Below, one piece after another: positions 1 through 13,127 of a DNA stretch of 64,000 nt. The notes beneath the pieces are model-generated. The model made no database searches. It saw only the letters and a list, made by a program, of their open reading frames with translations, and had not been told where the DNA came from. The stretch spans positions 28,458 to 92,457 of the forward strand of contig JAOHSH010000001.1 in assembly GCA_028122555.1 (NCBI GenBank), in the 5' to 3' direction. This DNA comes from Methylophilaceae bacterium. GTDB lineage: Bacteria; Pseudomonadota; Gammaproteobacteria; Burkholderiales; Methylophilaceae. The position numbers and the translations under genes are program-made. Position 1 is the stretch's first letter. Every line of letters begins with the position of its first letter.

Positions 1-136
1 GAGAAAGTGCTTGTGGATGCATGCTATCTTCCTCTAAGACTCTCTCATATATTGCCATAGCCTCATCGTAATCTTTGTCCTTGATAAATCCAAGAGCATT
101 ATTTAGTAATTCATCTAAATTAATATTTTTTTTCAT
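1..136 (-). CDS. TPR-repeat protein, N-terminal part, truncated by the window edge
   Basis: Not in ORF track. Minus strand from ATG at 136: MKKNINLDELLNNALGFIKDKDYDEAMAIYERVLEEDSMHPQALS..., TPR-like helix pattern, open to the window edge. Confidence 0.7.
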   Translation of the reverse strand, partial: MKKNINLDELLNNALGFIKDKDYDEAMAIYERVLEEDSMHPQALS

Positions 137-198
137 ATTATAAAATCTTATCTTCTTAATTGGTATTTTATACGATTAAATAAATAACAAATAAAAAA

Positions 199-223
199 AA
201 CGGCATCCGAAGATGCCGTTTTT
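199..223 (-). terminator. Rho-independent terminator downstream of the porin gene
   Basis: Minus strand AACGGCATC-TTCG-GATGCCGTTTTTTTT: 9-bp perfect stem, UUCG tetraloop, U-tract; about 45 nt after the porin stop. Confidence 0.9.
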
Positions 224-266
224 AAATAAATCTACTACTTGTCAAACTTCTACTAAGATTTAAGTC

Positions 267-1649
267 CTAGAAGAATAAGATAGCACCTAGAGATAATGAA
301 TCATTCTCCATGTTGTTTGCTGATGTTTGACCTGAAGATTCTGTTGAATTGTACTCAGCAACTAAATTTAGATGCTTAGTTAATGGATGGTATGCACCCA
401 CAGTCCAACGTTCGTTTTCTTCAACTAATGTAGCGTTAGTTTCGCCAGATGCTGTATCAAGATTTGAAACACCATAAGCAACACCAATTTTAGTACCTGT
501 TGGTATCACATATGTAGCTTGAACATAACCACCGTCTGAATCACGCTCTAGACCAGCAGCAGTAACACCAAGGTTACCAAATAGTGTTGTACCTAGACCT
601 TCACCATCATAGTAGTAACCAACTAAACCGAAGTTACCAGCGCTAATAGAAGCACCTACATCGACTGCTGTAATATCATAAGATTGGCTTGTTGAAGCTG
701 TTAATGCTTTGATACGAGTAACATCGTAAGATGCACCAGAAACCCAAACTTTACCTGCTACATCGCCAGTCCATGAATATGAAGCTTCTGCCTCAATACC
801 GAATCGATCTTGGTTTACAGCTGAAGAAGCTGCACCAGTAACTGTATCAGTAGCAGTTGTTGTTGATGCAACAGTACCAGATGATATAACAGTTAGAGAA
901 ATCGATGCGTGAGCAACAGATGATGAAATAGAACCAGTAATATCCGCTGTTTTACCAGTGAATGTTGATGTTGTTGAATAAGTTCTAGTTGTTACATTTG
1001 TACTTGCATCAGGGATTTGATTTGGATTCATTAAACCAACTTTAGCTTGGAATCCACCCATGTTTGGAGTCGTATATGTAGCTTGACCCTTCCATGCAGC
1101 ATAAACATAACCAGTACCAATACCACCTAGTGTAGTAGCACCACCAGATCTACCAGTAGCAGCAGAACCAACACCTAATAGTGTCATGTCGTTAAGGATC
1201 GCACCAGAAGCAAAGATACCAATATCTTTACCAAGTTTGATAGAACCCCATGATTTATCACCAAATGATAAATATGACTGACGATTAAGAGGAGTTTTAT
1301 TATCACCAGCTGCAGAGTTATCTGAAGCATTTGGTTGGAATGAAATAGTAAACGACACATCAGTATTGTTTTGACGTGTTGTACCAGTAAATCCTAACCA
1401 TGATGGTAATAGACCAGTGTTGATACCTTGTGAATCAGATTCACCAAGACCATCTTGGCCGTTTGCAATGTTACCTGTAAGTGTAGAACCTTTAGCAGCG
1501 TCAGCATCATTAAAGTTCAAGAATGCGTTAACGTTACCATTTACATCTAATGTCCAGTCACCTGCTGGGATTACGATTCCAGCATTAGCTGCAGAAGCAC
1601 CTAAAGCTAGAGCTGCACCCGCAACTGCTAGATTAATTTTTTGATTCAT
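267..1649 (-). CDS. Gram-negative porin (outer-membrane beta-barrel)
   Basis: Signal peptide MNQKINLAVAGAALALGASAANA, amphipathic repeats, SWGSIKLGKD porin-like segment, C-terminal aromatic SLSLGAILFF. Confidence 0.9.
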   Translation of the reverse strand: MNQKINLAVAGAALALGASAANAGIVIPAGDWTLDVNGNVNAFLNFNDADAAKGSTLTGNIANGQDGLGESDSQGINTGLLPSWLGFTGTTRQNNTDVSFTISFQPNASDNSAAGDNKTPLNRQSYLSFGDKSWGSIKLGKDIGIFASGAILNDMTLLGVGSAATGRSGGATTLGGIGTGYVYAAWKGQATYTTPNMGGFQAKVGLMNPNQIPDASTNVTTRTYSTTSTFTGKTADITGSISSSVAHASISLTVISSGTVASTTTATDTVTGAASSAVNQDRFGIEAEASYSWTGDVAGKVWVSGASYDVTRIKALTASTSQSYDITAVDVGASISAGNFGLVGYYYDGEGLGTTLFGNLGVTAAGLERDSDGGYVQATYVIPTGTKIGVAYGVSNLDTASGETNATLVEENERWTVGAYHPLTKHLNLVAEYNSTESSGQTSANNMENDSLSLGAILFF

Positions 1650-1898
1650 ATATTTCTCCTAAAATTAAAAACTACTTTTAAAATACTAAGATTAAAAAAG
1701 TAATTCAAAAATAACTTTCTCAACAAAAAAACTTTCTTAAGATAAACTTTCTCATTAAGAAGAGTTATATCCATTATCCCCAATCTTGATAACAAATAGC
1801 AAGGTAAATGTGACTTTTTTGTAACAAATCTATATTTTTGTTGTAAATTAACAACAATATTAATAAATCCTATTATTTATGGGGCTATTAAAGGGTGA

Positions 1899-2999
1899 TT
1901 AAATATCTTTATGGATCTTAATTGCATAGCGATCTGTCATTCCAGCCAAATAATCCGCCACCACCCGAGGTAAATTTTCCTTTGATTTATTATGAAAAGC
2001 TTTTGGCATTAGAGATGGATCGTTAATAAAATAAAAGAATAAATCTTTAATTATCTTTTTTGCATTATCAGTCATTTCAATTACTCGTTCATGCTCATAA
2101 AGAAAGTGCCTTAAAAACCGTTTAAGCTCTATTTGGCTTTGAGCCATATTTTTGGATAAATTTATTAACTGAGGAAGCACTCTAATTTCATCAATCGTTT
2201 CAGGTTTTGACTTTAGTAAATTTTCAGAGCTTGTCTTACAAATATCAGAGATTAGTTTATGCATTATTCTTCTTATAGTTTCATGTACCCATCTAACTTC
2301 ATCAATACTAGAGTAATCTTTTTTAACAAGTTCGGCACATTCTTTGAATAAAGGAACATCCATTAATGACTTAAATTTTATAACGCCTGAACGATAACCA
2401 TCATCAATATCATGGTTATTATATGCTATCTCATCAGCATGATTAACTAATTGCGCCTCTAATGAGGGCTGTTGTTTCTTAATAAAGCGCTCGCCTATTA
2501 CCCCTAAATTTTGAGCATTATTTAATGAGCAATGCTTTAAGATACCCTCACGACTTTCAAATGTTAAATTTAATCCATCAAAATCAGCGTATCTTTGTTC
2601 CAATAAATCCACAACTCTTAAAGACTGAAGATTGTGCTCAAAGCCACCGAATTCTTTCATGCAAGTATTTAAAGAATCCTGCCCCGCATGGCCAAATGGA
2701 GTATGTCCCAGATCATGCGCCAAAGCAATAGACTCAGCAAGGTCTTCATGGCAATTTAAAGTTCGCGCTATTCCTCTCGAAATCTGCGAGACTTCTAATG
2801 AGTGAGTAAGGCGTGTTCGAAACATGTCGCCTTCATGATTAACAAATACCTGTGTCTTATATTCAAGTCGTCTAAATGCAGACGAATGAATTATTCGATC
2901 ACGGTCTCTTTGAAAGTCGTTCCTAAATTCTGATTTTGGTTCATTATATTGTCTACCTAAACTAAAGTTTGGGTCTGCTGCATAAGGTTTCAGTATCAT
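1899..2999 (-). CDS. dgt: dGTP triphosphohydrolase-like HD-domain protein
   Basis: HD motifs (RDRIIHSSAFRRLEYKTQV, TRLTHSLEV, ALAHDLGHTPFGHAG). Confidence 0.93.
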   Translation of the reverse strand: MILKPYAADPNFSLGRQYNEPKSEFRNDFQRDRDRIIHSSAFRRLEYKTQVFVNHEGDMFRTRLTHSLEVSQISRGIARTLNCHEDLAESIALAHDLGHTPFGHAGQDSLNTCMKEFGGFEHNLQSLRVVDLLEQRYADFDGLNLTFESREGILKHCSLNNAQNLGVIGERFIKKQQPSLEAQLVNHADEIAYNNHDIDDGYRSGVIKFKSLMDVPLFKECAELVKKDYSSIDEVRWVHETIRRIMHKLISDICKTSSENLLKSKPETIDEIRVLPQLINLSKNMAQSQIELKRFLRHFLYEHERVIEMTDNAKKIIKDLFFYFINDPSLMPKAFHNKSKENLPRVVADYLAGMTDRYAIKIHKDI

Positions 3000-4078
3000 T
3001 AAAAGTCTTTCTTTTTAAGGGTATTATGAAACTTTTTAGTATCGTAATTACTTGTGAGGATAGCCTTACCTATCCCTTGCTGTAAAACAAGATTGATTTG
3101 ATCTTCTTTTGTTTTTTTATCAAGCTGCATTAAGTCAAGGAATTCTTGAACTGAAATCTCTGGTGGGTTAATAGGTAGATTTGCACGAATAAATAAAGAT
3201 TTTATTCTTTCATTCTCTTCTTCTGTAATCCACCCCATTTGTTCTGATAAATAAGCTGCCATAACCATTCCTGTTGCAATAGCTTCTCCATGAAGCCATT
3301 TACCATAACCAGAGGCTGTTTCTATAGCATGTCCAAAAGTATGGCCTAAATTTAAAATAGCTCTTATACCAGATTCAAATTCATCAGATTCGACGATATC
3401 TGCCTTGTTCTGACAAGAGCGAACCACGGCCTCAATTAATAGTTTCGGGTCTCTTCTAATAAGCCCTTCAATATTATGCTCAAGCCATTCAAAAAAACTA
3501 GCGTCCCTAATTAATCCATATTTTATAACTTCAGCCAAACCTGCAGATAATTCTTTATCAGCTAATGTTTTCAATACATTTATATCAGCAATAACGCATT
3601 TAGGCTGATAAAAAGCGCCTATCATATTCTTTCCTAGGTGATGATTAATTCCTGTTTTTCCCCCTACAGAAGAATCAACCTGTGATAACAAAGTAGTTGG
3701 AATTTGTATGAAGTCTACCCCCCTCATAAATGTTGCTGCTGCAAAACCGGTTATGTCTCCAACGACGCCTCCACCTAAAGCTATTAATGAAATTTGACGA
3801 TCTGCTTTATTTTTTAGTAATTCATCATAGATTAAATTAAGCGTTTCATAATTTTTAAAAGCTTCTCCATCTGGAAGAACGATTGAAATAATTTCTTTTT
3901 CAGCCGATAAAATATCTAATAGTTTTTGTAAATAAAATGAGGCTACTGTTTTATTAGTGATGATAGCTACTTTTTTATTAGGTATATGGTCTTTAATTAA
4001 ATCCTGATTTTCTAAAAGGCTTTCTCCAACATATATTGGATAACTTCTTTTTTCTAAATTAATTTTAATAGTCTTCAT
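2999..4078 (-). CDS. aroB: 3-dehydroquinate synthase
   Basis: GGGVVGDITGFAAATFMRGVDFIQIPTTLLSQVDSSVGGKTGIN; adjacent to aroK. Confidence 0.97.
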   Translation of the reverse strand: MKTIKINLEKRSYPIYVGESLLENQDLIKDHIPNKKVAIITNKTVASFYLQKLLDILSAEKEIISIVLPDGEAFKNYETLNLIYDELLKNKADRQISLIALGGGVVGDITGFAAATFMRGVDFIQIPTTLLSQVDSSVGGKTGINHHLGKNMIGAFYQPKCVIADINVLKTLADKELSAGLAEVIKYGLIRDASFFEWLEHNIEGLIRRDPKLLIEAVVRSCQNKADIVESDEFESGIRAILNLGHTFGHAIETASGYGKWLHGEAIATGMVMAAYLSEQMGWITEEENERIKSLFIRANLPINPPEISVQEFLDLMQLDKKTKEDQINLVLQQGIGKAILTSNYDTKKFHNTLKKKDF

Positions 4079-4590
4079 ATTTTTTTAACGAAAGATTCAA
4101 TTTCAAAAGCAATTTCATTTGCACGTTTATTTTTAGTCTCAATTATATAATCAGAAATAGATGTGTATATAGGATCTCTAAATTCAAATAAAGTCTCCAA
4201 AGTTTCTTTTAAGTCCCCCTGTTGTAATAACGGTCTAGATTTATCACCAGTCATTCTAAATACTAAATCCTCACAATTAGATCTTAAATAAATAACATAG
4301 CCGTTATCAACGAGTAATTTACAATTACTTTTATTTAAAATAATGCCTCCTCCAGTCGCTAATACTATATTTTTATGGCATACCAAATCTTTTAATACTT
4401 TTTCTTCTCTCTTTCTAAATCCCACCTCACCCTCATATTCAAAAATTAAAGGTACTTTTACGCCGGTCTTTTCTTCAACAACGTTATCACTATCATAAAA
4501 ATCTTTATTTAAATTTTTCGATAATAGCCTACCAATTGTAGTTTTTCCAGAACCCATCAGACCGATTAAAAATATATTTTTTTGTTTCAA
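4075..4590 (-). CDS. aroK: Shikimate kinase
   Basis: P-loop GLMGSGKTTIGR; overlaps aroB start by 4 bp. Confidence 0.96.
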   Translation of the reverse strand: MKQKNIFLIGLMGSGKTTIGRLLSKNLNKDFYDSDNVVEEKTGVKVPLIFEYEGEVGFRKREEKVLKDLVCHKNIVLATGGGIILNKSNCKLLVDNGYVIYLRSNCEDLVFRMTGDKSRPLLQQGDLKETLETLFEFRDPIYTSISDYIIETKNKRANEIAFEIESFVKKI

Positions 4591-4703
4591 TTTAATTCTC
4601 TATTAAAATAAATTAAAAATTAAAGATTTAGTAGATTAAATAGCAAACTTAACCTCTATAATAAACGTTTAATATTATAGTTAAACTTTATTTAAATACT
4701 ATT

Positions 4704-6989
4704 ATGTATTCAATCATTAAAAATTATCTTATCATTGCATTTCTAGCTGGCTTATCAATTTTAGCAATGATTTTCTTCATTTCTGCTCTCATTTATCCTA
4801 CGCTACCTAATATTTCACATTTAGAAAAATATTACCCCAAACAACCACTTCAAATTTATTCTAAAGAAGGTGCTCTTATTGCAGAATTTGGAGAAGAAAG
4901 AAGAGACTTTATAGCTATATCAGATACACCTCAACAAATGATTAATGCAATTCTTTCTATCGAAGATCGTCGGTTTTTTGAACATCCAGGTATTGATATT
5001 ATTGGTATAACCAGAGCTGCTCTTAGAAATATAACTGGTAAAAGTCACGAGGGAGCAAGCACAATAACAATGCAAGTTGCAAGAAACTTTTTTCTTACTT
5101 CCGAAAAAACATTGAAAAGAAAAATTAATGAAATACTACTTGCGATTAAAATTGAAAGAACCTTATCAAAAGAGGAAATACTAGAGTTATATATTAATCA
5201 AATATATCTAGGTCAAAGATCTTTTGGTTTTGCAGCCGCAGCCAATACCTATTATGGTAAAAATCTTGATCAATTAAATTTAGGAGAAACTGCGTTGCTT
5301 GCAGGACTTCCAAAAGCCCCTAGTCGATATAATCCTTTAGTAAAGCCACAATTAGCAATCAATAGGCAACGTGATGTTCTCAATAGTATGTTGCGGCATG
5401 GCTATATCGATAAACCTACTTATATTATAGCTTTAGAGGATTCCCTCAGTCTTAAAGAAAAATTTATGAAAAGTGAACTTAAGGCAAACTATGTTGCTGA
5501 AATGGTAAGAAAAACATTATTTGAAGAATTTGGGGATAAGATTTATACAAGTGGCCTTAAAGTTTACACGACAATCAAAAAGAAAAATCAGATGATGGCT
5601 AATCGTGCAGTAAAAAATGGAATTATTAATTATATGGCTCGACATGACTTGGCACCACCTGAAGATTTTATTGAATTCAAATCACAAGAATTCAAAAACA
5701 AAAATGAAAGAGATAAATTTTTATTAAAAAAACTTAAAGTGATACCAACTTATAATGATTTTATTCCCGGTGTTATATTAGATTTACAGCCTTTAAGAGT
5801 TGATGTTCTTTTAAAAAATGGAAAAAGAATTAGTGTTTACAAAAGAGGTCTAAAATTATTAAAAAAAGATTTATTGATAGAAAATGAAGGGGAAAAATTA
5901 TTAAAGCCAGGCTCAGTTATTAGATTTGTAAAGAAACGAAATTATTGGATTGCAACTCAATTACCTCAAGTAGAAAGCTCATTAGTCTCAATGGATCCAA
6001 ATACAGGGGCAATCTTGGCTTTAGTAGGTGGTTTTGATTTTCATCGAAATAAGTACAATCATGTATCTCAAGCAAATAGACAACCAGGATCGATCTTTAA
6101 ACCTTTTATATACTCAGCAGCTCTTGAAAAAGGTATAACTGCAGCAACTTTGGTAAATGATGCTCCTATTTATATTACTGCGAAAGAACTCAATACTAAT
6201 GAAAATTGGGAGCCTCAAAATTATAATGAAAAATATGATGGTGCTATAAGGTTGAGGCAAGGATTAGCAAAGTCAAAAAATTTAGTTGCTATAAGAGTTT
6301 TAAAGCATATTGACCCAAAATATGCTTTAGATTACATAACAAGATTTGGTTTTGATAAAAAAAAACACCCCCCCTACTTATCAATGGCTCTTGGTGTAGG
6401 TCAAGTGACAGCGCTAGAAATGGTGGCTGCATATGGAGTTTTTGCTAATGGAGGATATCTCAAGCAGCCTTACTTTATTGAAAAAATTATTGATGTTAAA
6501 GGTAGAAAAATTAAACAAAGCTTTTCAGTAACAAATGAGGAAACACCCAGAATCATAGACCCAAGAAATGCATTTATAATGAGCTCATTGCTTAAAGAAG
6601 TTATTAATACTGGAACAGCAAGAAAAGCTAAAACACTCAAACGTACAGATATTGCTGGGAAAACAGGCACCACAAATGAGCTTGTTGATGCTTGGTTTGC
6701 TGGATTCAATCCAGATATTGTCACAGTTACCTGGATGGGTTATGACCAACCAAAAACTCTTGGTAAGCATGAAAGTGGTTCGAGAGCAGCACTTCCAATA
6801 TGGATTGACTACATGAAACCAATAATAAATAAATACCCAAAAAAATTATTGTCATCTCCAGATGGAATAATACCTTTAAAAATAAACTCCAAAACTGGAA
6901 TGTTAGCAAAGGAAAACGAAGATGGAATTTATGAATATTTTTATGATGAATTTCCTCCAACAAATAACGCCTATTTTTTACTTAATTAA
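4704..6989 (+). CDS. mrcA: Penicillin-binding protein 1A (glycosyltransferase/transpeptidase)
   Basis: EDRRFFEHPGIDIIGI transglycosylase motif, RQPGSIFKPFIY (SxxK), AGKTGTTNE (KTGT). Confidence 0.96.
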   Translation: MYSIIKNYLIIAFLAGLSILAMIFFISALIYPTLPNISHLEKYYPKQPLQIYSKEGALIAEFGEERRDFIAISDTPQQMINAILSIEDRRFFEHPGIDIIGITRAALRNITGKSHEGASTITMQVARNFFLTSEKTLKRKINEILLAIKIERTLSKEEILELYINQIYLGQRSFGFAAAANTYYGKNLDQLNLGETALLAGLPKAPSRYNPLVKPQLAINRQRDVLNSMLRHGYIDKPTYIIALEDSLSLKEKFMKSELKANYVAEMVRKTLFEEFGDKIYTSGLKVYTTIKKKNQMMANRAVKNGIINYMARHDLAPPEDFIEFKSQEFKNKNERDKFLLKKLKVIPTYNDFIPGVILDLQPLRVDVLLKNGKRISVYKRGLKLLKKDLLIENEGEKLLKPGSVIRFVKKRNYWIATQLPQVESSLVSMDPNTGAILALVGGFDFHRNKYNHVSQANRQPGSIFKPFIYSAALEKGITAATLVNDAPIYITAKELNTNENWEPQNYNEKYDGAIRLRQGLAKSKNLVAIRVLKHIDPKYALDYITRFGFDKKKHPPYLSMALGVGQVTALEMVAAYGVFANGGYLKQPYFIEKIIDVKGRKIKQSFSVTNEETPRIIDPRNAFIMSSLLKEVINTGTARKAKTLKRTDIAGKTGTTNELVDAWFAGFNPDIVTVTWMGYDQPKTLGKHESGSRAALPIWIDYMKPIINKYPKKLLSSPDGIIPLKINSKTGMLAKENEDGIYEYFYDEFPPTNNAYFLLN

Positions 6990-6996
6990 AACTTAG

Positions 6997-9360
<2,364 letters not shown>

Positions 9361-9368
<8 letters not shown>

Positions 9369-10389
9369 GAAGACTGGACGAGGATTTTAGTTGATTTAAT
9401 TTTTCCATTGCTTTGCCGCAGTCAATAACATCTTCTGCAATTTTAATGCCTGAATTTATATTATCTGCTAATCCAGCTATATAAATTGCAGCTCCTGCAT
9501 TTAGCAAGGTAATATCCCTAGCAACTGACAATTCTCCATTTAAAATATCAAGTATTATTTTTTTTGATTGAGAAGGATCTTCAACGATAATATCCTTCAA
9601 GCTTCCTGTCTTCACGTTATATAAAGAAGGTTCAATAGTATATTCCTTAATAATATTATCTCTTAATTCAGCAACAAAAGTCTTTCCTGTTATAGAAATC
9701 TCATCCATACCATCCTCACCATGAACCACAAGCACATGTTCACTGCCAAGATTTTGTAATACTTTTGCAAAAGTCTTAGTAAGTTCTTTACTATAAACAC
9801 CTACAACTTGTCTTTTAGCAGAAGCTGGGTTAGTTAATGGTCCAAGCAGATTAAACATAGTTCTAATTTCCAAATCTTTTCTAACTGGAGCAACATATTT
9901 CATCGCTGGGTGATAATTAGGTGCAAACATAAAACCAATACCAATATGATCAACTAACATTCCTAAATTTTTATGGTCTAAATTAACATTAACACCAAGT
10001 GCTTCTAATACGTCAGCACTTCCACATTTTGATGAAACTGATCTTCCTCCGTGTTTAGCAACTTTTGCGCCAGCAGCTGCAGATACAATTGCACTTATAG
10101 TTGAAACATTAAATGTTTGTAAACTATCACCTCCAGTTCCACAAGTATCTATAAGATATTGGGAGTCTTCAACTATTACTTTATTAGAATGTTCTCGCAT
10201 AACTAAAGCTGCTGCTGCTATCTCATCTGGAGTTGCCCCTTTGATTTGCATTGCAACAATGCAACTAGCTATTTGAGCAGAGCTTAATTCTCCAGTCATA
10301 ATACGAGTCATCAAAGACTCCATATCTGATGAAGATAAATTTTCACCTTTTAGCAAGGGATTTAAATAATTTTTAAATTGTTTAGCCAT
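9361..10389 (-). CDS. trpD: Anthranilate phosphoribosyltransferase
   Basis: [38 protein letters not shown]. Confidence 0.97.
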
Positions 10390-10951
10390 AATTTTTTAAA
10401 AAATTTAATAATAAATCATGCCCATGTTGGCTCAAAATTGATTCTGGGTGAAATTGAACACCTTCAATAGGCATCGTTTTATGTTTAATACTCATAATTT
10501 CGTCGTCGTCAGTCCATGCTGTTATATCAAAACAACTAGGGCAAGAAATTTTTTCAACTACTAATGAATGATAACGAGTAGCAATAAATGGACTTTTAAT
10601 ATCTTTAAAAACTCCCGTATTTGTATGATGAATTTCAGAAGTTTTTCCATGCATAATTGTTTTTGCATGAATAATTTTACCTCCAAATGCCTGCCCAATT
10701 GTTTGATGTCCTAAACATACTCCTAAAATCGGTATCTTTCCTTTAAAAGAATCGACTACTTGCAATGAAACACCTGCTTCTTTTGGAGTGCATGGTCCAG
10801 GTGATAATACTATGTATTGAGGATTTAACTCTTTTATTTTACCAACAGTTATTTTGTCATTTCTATGGACCACAACCTCTTGTCCAAGCTCAGAAAAATA
10901 CTGTACAAGATTGTAAGTAAAAGAATCGTAATTATCTATCATTACTATCAT
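10382..10951 (-). CDS. trpG: Anthranilate synthase glutamine amidotransferase component
   Basis: [38 protein letters not shown]. Confidence 0.97.
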   Translation of the reverse strand: MIVMIDNYDSFTYNLVQYFSELGQEVVVHRNDKITVGKIKELNPQYIVLSPGPCTPKEAGVSLQVVDSFKGKIPILGVCLGHQTIGQAFGGKIIHAKTIMHGKTSEIHHTNTGVFKDIKSPFIATRYHSLVVEKISCPSCFDITAWTDDDEIMSIKHKTMPIEGVQFHPESILSQHGHDLLLNFLKNYG

Positions 10952-10956
10952 TATTT

Positions 10957-12453
10957 TTATTCGGTTAAGCCAGATTGAACTAGCTCTGATGCCTTTAAAA
11001 TTGCTTTTGCTTTATTTTGAGTCTCAACCCATTCATTTTCAGGAATTGAATCAGCTACTATACCTGCCCCCGCCTGAACATAAAGAATATTGTCTTTTAT
11101 AACAGCTGTTCTAATTGCAATTGCTACATTCATATCTCCATCAAAACCCAGATAACCTACAGCTCCTGAATAAACCCCTCGCTTAGTAGATTCTAATTCA
11201 TTGATAATTTCCATTGCCCTTACTTTTGGAGCCCCACTTACAGTTCCAGCTGGAAAAGAAGCTTTTAAAACGTCAATTGCAGATAATTTATTCTTCATAA
11301 TACCTTCAACATTTGAAACAATGTGCATTACATGGGAATACCTCTCAATTATCATTTTATCTGTTACATTCACAGTGCCTGTTTTAGATACTCTTCCTAT
11401 ATCATTTCTTCCTAAATCCATTAATTGAACATGTTCTGCAATCTCTTTTGGGTCTGATAATAATTCTTTTTCAAACTTAATATCTTCAATTTCATCCATA
11501 CCTCTTGGTCGAGTTCCTGCAATTGGTCTTACAGTTACTTTTTCACCAACTAAAGTTACTAAAATTTCAGGAGATGCTCCAACTACATAATGATCTCCCA
11601 TATTATAAAAAAACATATAAGGAGATGGATTTAAACTTCTCAAAGTTCGATATAAAGCCAATGGATTTGATTTGAATGTCCTATTCATCCTTTGAGAAAT
11701 GACCACTTGCATGATATCGCCATCGAAAATATATTGTTTAGCTTTTGATACAGCAGACTTAAATTCATCTTCTCCAAATTCTGAAAAAACTTTGGACAAA
11801 GTTTCATTGTCCGATTTTGATTCTTCAAATGAAGCAAAAGGGGATGGTCCCGATTGTAGTTTTTTTGCTAATAATTGTAGATTTTCTATTCCTAATTCAT
11901 AAGAATTTGGAATAGAAGGATCGATGTAATTAATCATAAATAAAGTGCCGGATATATTATCAAATACCACAATCTCATCTGAAAACATCAATAAAATATC
12001 AGGTAAATTTAAATCATCTTTTAAAAATTCTTTACATAGTTTTGGCTCAATATATTTTATGGTCTCATACCCAAAATAACCTGCAAGCCCACCAGAATAT
12101 CTTGGTAAATCCAAATCAGTTGGGACTTTAAAGTCCCCCATAAATCTATCAATAAAATCTAATGGATTTTCATCAGCTATTTCTTTTTTTACTTTATCTC
12201 CCTCAATAACCAAAATTTTATTATCTGTAATTTGAATTCTTAACTTTGATGGCAAACCTATAATAGAATATCTTCCAAACTTATCACCACCTTCTACTGA
12301 TTCCAATAAATAACTATATGGCTGATTTGCCAATTTAGCATAGACTGAAAGGGGGGTATCTAAATCTGCAAAGCTTTCTAATACCAGTGGGATTCTATTA
12401 AACCCTTGATCTTTATATTTGTTAAATTGTTCTTTTGTTAGTGTAGTAAACAT
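10957..12453 (-). CDS. trpE: Anthranilate synthase component I
   Basis: [55 protein letters not shown]. Confidence 0.97.
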   Translation of the reverse strand: MFTTLTKEQFNKYKDQGFNRIPLVLESFADLDTPLSVYAKLANQPYSYLLESVEGGDKFGRYSIIGLPSKLRIQITDNKILVIEGDKVKKEIADENPLDFIDRFMGDFKVPTDLDLPRYSGGLAGYFGYETIKYIEPKLCKEFLKDDLNLPDILLMFSDEIVVFDNISGTLFMINYIDPSIPNSYELGIENLQLLAKKLQSGPSPFASFEESKSDNETLSKVFSEFGEDEFKSAVSKAKQYIFDGDIMQVVISQRMNRTFKSNPLALYRTLRSLNPSPYMFFYNMGDHYVVGASPEILVTLVGEKVTVRPIAGTRPRGMDEIEDIKFEKELLSDPKEIAEHVQLMDLGRNDIGRVSKTGTVNVTDKMIIERYSHVMHIVSNVEGIMKNKLSAIDVLKASFPAGTVSGAPKVRAMEIINELESTKRGVYSGAVGYLGFDGDMNVAIAIRTAVIKDNILYVQAGAGIVADSIPENEWVETQNKAKAILKASELVQSGLTE

Positions 12454-12457
12454 TTTC

Positions 12458-13126
12458 TTAATTGATTATTGGTACAAGATCATTCAAATTTTTTATTGCT
12501 AAATCCACTTTATCAGATTTAATTGATTGTCCATACTGATATCCATAAGGTACTGTAACAACATAAGTCCCTGCAGAAAATCCTGCTTCGATATCATTAC
12601 ATGAATCTCCAACCATTATGGCTTCCTTTGGCTTCAATGCAAGCATGTCACAACTATGTTTAATGGGCATTGGGTGTGGTTTTTTTTTGTCCACTGTGTC
12701 TCCTGAAACAACTAAATCCAAATAAGAAACTAGTCCCGATCCTTCTAGGATTAGTTGTGTAAAAATTTCTGGTTTATTTGTAACACACGCTAATATTAAT
12801 TTTTTTTTCTTAAGCTCTATTAAAGCCCTCTCTACTCCATCATAAGTCAAGCTTTGACCTGCATTTAAAATATAATACTTATTAAATAATTCCTTGGCTT
12901 CTTTAAATAAAACTTCAGGGTCTTTTTTAGATGCAGATGAAATTGATTTTCTAATTAAATTATCTGCACCTTTACCAATAAAGCTTTTAATTAGATTTCT
13001 TTCCAACTCATGTAAGCTAAGATCTTTTAACATTTGATTTGTTGCAAAAATTATTTCTGGTGCAGTATCAAACAACGTTCCATCTAAATCAAAAAAAACG
13101 CCTTTTATATTATTAAATTTTTTCAA
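12458..13126 (-). CDS. gph: Phosphoglycolate phosphatase (HAD superfamily)
   Basis: FFDLDGTLFDTAPEI, VTNKPE, KKKPHPMPI, MVGDSCNDIEAGFSAG; between rpe and trpE. Confidence 0.93.
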   Translation of the reverse strand: MKKFNNIKGVFFDLDGTLFDTAPEIIFATNQMLKDLSLHELERNLIKSFIGKGADNLIRKSISSASKKDPEVLFKEAKELFNKYYILNAGQSLTYDGVERALIELKKKKLILACVTNKPEIFTQLILEGSGLVSYLDLVVSGDTVDKKKPHPMPIKHSCDMLALKPKEAIMVGDSCNDIEAGFSAGTYVVTVPYGYQYGQSIKSDKVDLAIKNLNDLVPIIN

Positions 13127-13127
13127 A

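Noticed and set aside
1417-1644. 75-aa plus-strand ORF opposite porin
   Set aside because: Antisense to a convincing porin; no signal or family features; by-product of codon bias.
6470-6963. Three minus-strand ORFs inside mrcA
   Set aside because: Antisense to a clear PBP1A with intact motifs; mutually overlapping.
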